Shown here piece after piece: positions 61,512 to 64,000 of a DNA stretch of 64,000 bases. The stretch's first letter is position 1, and each line of letters begins with the position of its first letter. Below the pieces are notes generated by a model. It did not search any database and was not told the origin of the DNA. It saw only the letters and a program-made list of their open reading frames with translations. The stretch comes from Chitinophaga niastensis (GTDB lineage Bacteria > Bacteroidota > Bacteroidia > Chitinophagales > Chitinophagaceae): the NCBI RefSeq assembly GCF_003014755.1, contig NZ_PYAW01000006.1, forward strand, positions 186,001 through 250,000, in the 5' to 3' direction. A program made the translations under genes and the position numbers.

Positions 61512-62252
61512 TTATGCTAATAAGATCTTCACCATGTTTTGATAATTATTAATAAACTGATGAGATACTTTATAGTTCTCTGTTTCTGCATATTTGGTTT
61601 TTTGCAAACCATTTTCTGTCAGTTCGTAAATAACAGCATCGGGATAAGCCATCACAATAGGTGAATGTGTAGCTATGATAAACTGAGAATCCTGTTGGAT
61701 CAGTTCATGCATTCTCGCGAGCATGGCCATTTGGCGGGTGGGAGAGAGAGCTGCCTCCGGTTCATCCAGTATGTATAAGCCATTACCTGAAAAACGATGC
61801 ATAAACAAAGACCAAAATGCTTCTCCATGTGATTGTTCATGTAAAGACACACCACCATAATTACGGATCAATTTTCCGCCGGGTCCTTCATCCAATTGTT
61901 CAATATTTGTAGCCACATTAAAAAAGCTCTCACCTCTGAGAAAGAAGCCATCCTTTGGCCGGATAGGGGCTTTAGCTATTCTGATATACTCATGCAACAC
62001 AGAATGGGAAGTCCGGGTGGCAAAGTTGAAATTGATGGAACCACCTTCCGGGTTAAATCCACAGGCAACGGCAATGGCTTCGATCAAGGTCGATTTGCCC
62101 ATTCCATTTTCACCTGACAGATAAGTTACTTTTGGATGAAATTTCAGGGAGGAAAAATTTTTCAACGCAGGAATATTAAAAGGGTACTGCTGCGGAGCGG
62201 TTACCTTATCCTTGTTAAAAATGAGTTCCAGTAAACCTCTTTTCGTAACCAT
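61512..62252 (-). CDS. SMC/RecF-like ABC-type ATPase
   Basis: About 246 aa from ATG 62252. Walker A GENGMGKST (residues 47-55), a SHGEAFWSLF signature-like segment, Walker B LYILDEPEAALSP and the switch His in IATHSPIVMAYP. A short stand-alone P-loop ATPase of the kind found with varied partners; no nuclease or toprim domain is attached and no defence partner is adjacent. Function unknown. Confidence 0.85.
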   Translation of the reverse strand: MVTKRGLLELIFNKDKVTAPQQYPFNIPALKNFSSLKFHPKVTYLSGENGMGKSTLIEAIAVACGFNPEGGSINFNFATRTSHSVLHEYIRIAKAPIRPKDGFFLRGESFFNVATNIEQLDEGPGGKLIRNYGGVSLHEQSHGEAFWSLFMHRFSGNGLYILDEPEAALSPTRQMAMLARMHELIQQDSQFIIATHSPIVMAYPDAVIYELTENGLQKTKYAETENYKVSHQFINNYQNMVKILLA

Positions 62253-62456
62253 TGCTGTTCTTTTTTGTATGAAAGTAGTAAATCCATAATAAAACGATTC
62301 GGGTTTAGGGAAAACCCGCAATAGCTTTTTTGCCGGTTTGAAATGATTTGTATACTTTGGTGAAGTTAATTAGCATCTTACTGATGATAGATTTGACAGA
62401 TCCTGTAAAACTATCTGTACCAGGAAGATTACTATCAGCTTTTAATAAATAATTGA

Positions 62457-63911
62457 ATGGAACTAAAAGATTTATCTCCGCAACACCTATGGAAAAATTT
62501 TGCCGGCTTAAATGCAGTCCCCAGGGCTTCTAAAAAAGAAGAACGGGTAATAGCATTCATTTTAGATTTTGGTAAAAGTTTAGGACTTGAAACAAAAAAG
62601 GATGCTATAGGAAATGTGCGCATTAAGAAACCCGCCACACCAGGAATGGAAGACCGTCAAACAGTTATCCTGCAAGCTCACCTGGATATGGTACACCAAA
62701 AAAACGGAGATGCTGTATTTGATTTTGACACCCAGGGCATTGAAATGTATGTTGACGGCGACTGGGTAAAAGCAAAAGGCACTACACTGGGAGCTGATAA
62801 CGGGATTGGCGTAGCGGCTATCATGTCGGTATTATCTGCTGAAGATGTACCGCATCCTGCCATCGAAGCGATGTTTACCATTGATGAGGAAACGGGTATG
62901 ACGGGAGCTAAACAATTAGATCCCGCCAATTTTACCGGTACTATTCTTCTCAACATGGATACAGAGGAAGAAACGGAATTAACGATCGGGTGTGCCGGTG
63001 GAATTGATACCAATACAAAAGGGTCTTATAAAGAAGTTCCTGTAGGAGATGGTTTTGTTTCATTCGAAATCAAAATAAAAGGATTGCTGGGCGGGCATTC
63101 CGGTATGGATATACATCGGGGAAGGGCAAATGCAAATAAACTGATGAACCGGTTGTTGTATAAAGCACAACAATCCTTTGCCATTCAGTTGGCAAATCTG
63201 AATGGGGGAAGTCTCCGGAACGCCATTCCGCGGGAATCTCAGGCACAGGTTATCATACCGGCAACAGATAAAGAAAGGTTCTTAGCTTTTGTGAGTGAGT
63301 TTACAGCTACTATCAAGGAAGAATATAAAACCATTGAAACCAATCTCATACTGGAGATAAACCCGGTAGCAATTCCTTCCCTGGTGATGGATACTGATTA
63401 TTTCACTAAGATGGTACGTGCTATTTATGCAGTTCCCAACGGCGTATTCCGGATGAGTCCTGATATTGACCGTTTGGTAGAAGCTTCCAGTAACCTGGCC
63501 AGGGTAGTGGTTAAAGACGGGAGTTTTATTACACAATCTCTTCAGCGAAGCAGTGTGGAAAGCACGAAAGAAGATGTTGCGTTTGCTGTCGGCGCAGCAT
63601 TTGATAATATTGGTTGCGAAGTAATACGGGGCGGGGCTTACCCGGGATGGAAGCCAGATGCTGATTCCGCTGTACTAAGATTGCTGTTGAATTTGTATAA
63701 AGATCATTTTGAACATGATCCCCAGGTAGGCGCTTGTCATGCAGGATTGGAATGTGGTATTTTAGGCGGTCACTTTGCCGGTTTGGATATGATATCTTTT
63801 GGTCCAACCATCCATGGCGCCCATTCTCCGGATGAATGCGTGCAGATTTCTTCCGTTGGCAGGTTTTATAATTATCTACTGCATATACTCAGGGAAATCC
63901 CGGTTAAATAA
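62457..63911 (+). CDS. pepD: Aminoacyl-histidine dipeptidase (PepD)
   Basis: A 484-aa M20-type zinc dipeptidase. Motifs: VILQAHLDMVHQK (metal ligands), TTLGADNGIGVAAIMSVL, TIDEETGMTGA (catalytic Glu and Zn ligand), the lid domain LLGGHSGMDIHRGRANANK and the last Zn region ACHAGLECGILGGHFAGLDMISFGPTIHGAHSPDE. Full length; it hydrolyses dipeptides such as carnosine-like aminoacyl-histidines in the cytoplasm. Followed by a terminator. Confidence 0.96.
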   Translation: MELKDLSPQHLWKNFAGLNAVPRASKKEERVIAFILDFGKSLGLETKKDAIGNVRIKKPATPGMEDRQTVILQAHLDMVHQKNGDAVFDFDTQGIEMYVDGDWVKAKGTTLGADNGIGVAAIMSVLSAEDVPHPAIEAMFTIDEETGMTGAKQLDPANFTGTILLNMDTEEETELTIGCAGGIDTNTKGSYKEVPVGDGFVSFEIKIKGLLGGHSGMDIHRGRANANKLMNRLLYKAQQSFAIQLANLNGGSLRNAIPRESQAQVIIPATDKERFLAFVSEFTATIKEEYKTIETNLILEINPVAIPSLVMDTDYFTKMVRAIYAVPNGVFRMSPDIDRLVEASSNLARVVVKDGSFITQSLQRSSVESTKEDVAFAVGAAFDNIGCEVIRGGAYPGWKPDADSAVLRLLLNLYKDHFEHDPQVGACHAGLECGILGGHFAGLDMISFGPTIHGAHSPDECVQISSVGRFYNYLLHILREIPVK

Positions 63912-63935
63912 ACAGTGTATCCGATAAATTTTTGC

Positions 63936-63968
63936 AGCCTTCAAATCCAACGATTTGAAGGCTTTTTG
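63936..63968 (+). terminator. Intrinsic terminator after pepD
   Basis: AGCCTTCAAATC (63936-63947) pairs with GATTTGAAGGCT (63952-63963) over 12 bp with a 4-base loop and a T-run. Confidence 0.85.
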
Positions 63969-64000
63969 TTTTAATGACAGGTTCAGGTGTTCATCTTAAA

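Noticed and set aside
61512..62252. Anti-phage defence system based on the SMC/RecF-like ATPase
   Set aside because: No nuclease, toprim or reverse-transcriptase partner lies next to it, and stand-alone ATPases of this type are common in ordinary genomic regions.

Overview
The window looks like chromosomal DNA from a Bacteroidota bacterium, most likely a Chitinophaga-type member of the Chitinophagaceae. The grounds are a type IX secretion (T9SS) C-terminal sorting domain, SprB repeats, an ECF sigma/FecR/TonB receptor/DUF4249 locus, promoter boxes of the TAnnTTTG type, and short peptides with the leader style of Bacteroidota class I lanthipeptides (pinensin-like). The genus is an inference. 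I see no rRNA, tRNA, CRISPR array, prophage or intact insertion sequence.

Layout. 0-13 kb: a NADAR protein whose frame is open to the left edge, then three consecutive very large secreted proteins (1492 aa of unknown family, about 705 aa with fibronectin III-like units, and 1889 aa with about 17 SprB repeats plus a T9SS tail). 13-17 kb: RNase HI, a divergent NmrA oxidoreductase/HxlR regulator pair, and an SRPBCC-ArsR-SnoaL operon with visible operators. 16.9-17.9 kb: a frameshifted lanthipeptide leader followed by an intact 59-aa class I lanthipeptide-like precursor, then a DoxX protein flanked by a short repeat. 18-25 kb: an FAD monooxygenase, then a metal locus (Cys-rich secreted protein, TonB receptor, CPH-type P1B ATPase with a His-rich N-terminus). 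24.6-26 kb: an HxlR regulator divergent from a GC-rich SDR that lacks the usual catalytic Tyr.

26-34.4 kb, all on the minus strand: GH10 xylanase, ECF sigma, FecR, STN-type TonB receptor, DUF4249 lipoprotein, a small secreted protein and a DUF4397 lipoprotein, which form a surface-signalling and uptake locus. 34.6-37.4 kb: a thioredoxin / ApbE flavinyltransferase / DUF4266 lipoprotein / DUF3570 operon, probably an envelope redox or flavinylation system. 37.5-53 kb: mostly single housekeeping and regulatory genes (DUF4180, GlxA-type regulator with its divergent oxidoreductase, Kup potassium transporter, an esterase, a second orphan RiPP-like peptide, DUF4386, AraC, PEP synthase divergent from an Lrp regulator, DUF2911). 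53-64 kb: a Thr/Pro/Ala/Lys-rich secreted protein, a GH5 glycosidase with a ricin lectin domain, a possible IS3-type end remnant, a Sel1 protein, an ECF sigma/anti-sigma pair divergent from a three-gene envelope operon, an SMC/ABC-like ATPase and PepD.

Strongest observations: (1) the cluster of lanthipeptide-type leaders with no modification enzymes in the window; (2) a mirror pair of the same bipartite promoter, TGCAACC-N16-TGACTACT, between the ECF sigma gene and the divergent operon, placed so that the sigma mRNA would be nearly leaderless; (3) the tandem of giant secreted proteins; (4) the ApbE/DUF4266/DUF3570 module. All functional statements come from reading the sequence and recalling families; no database search was run.
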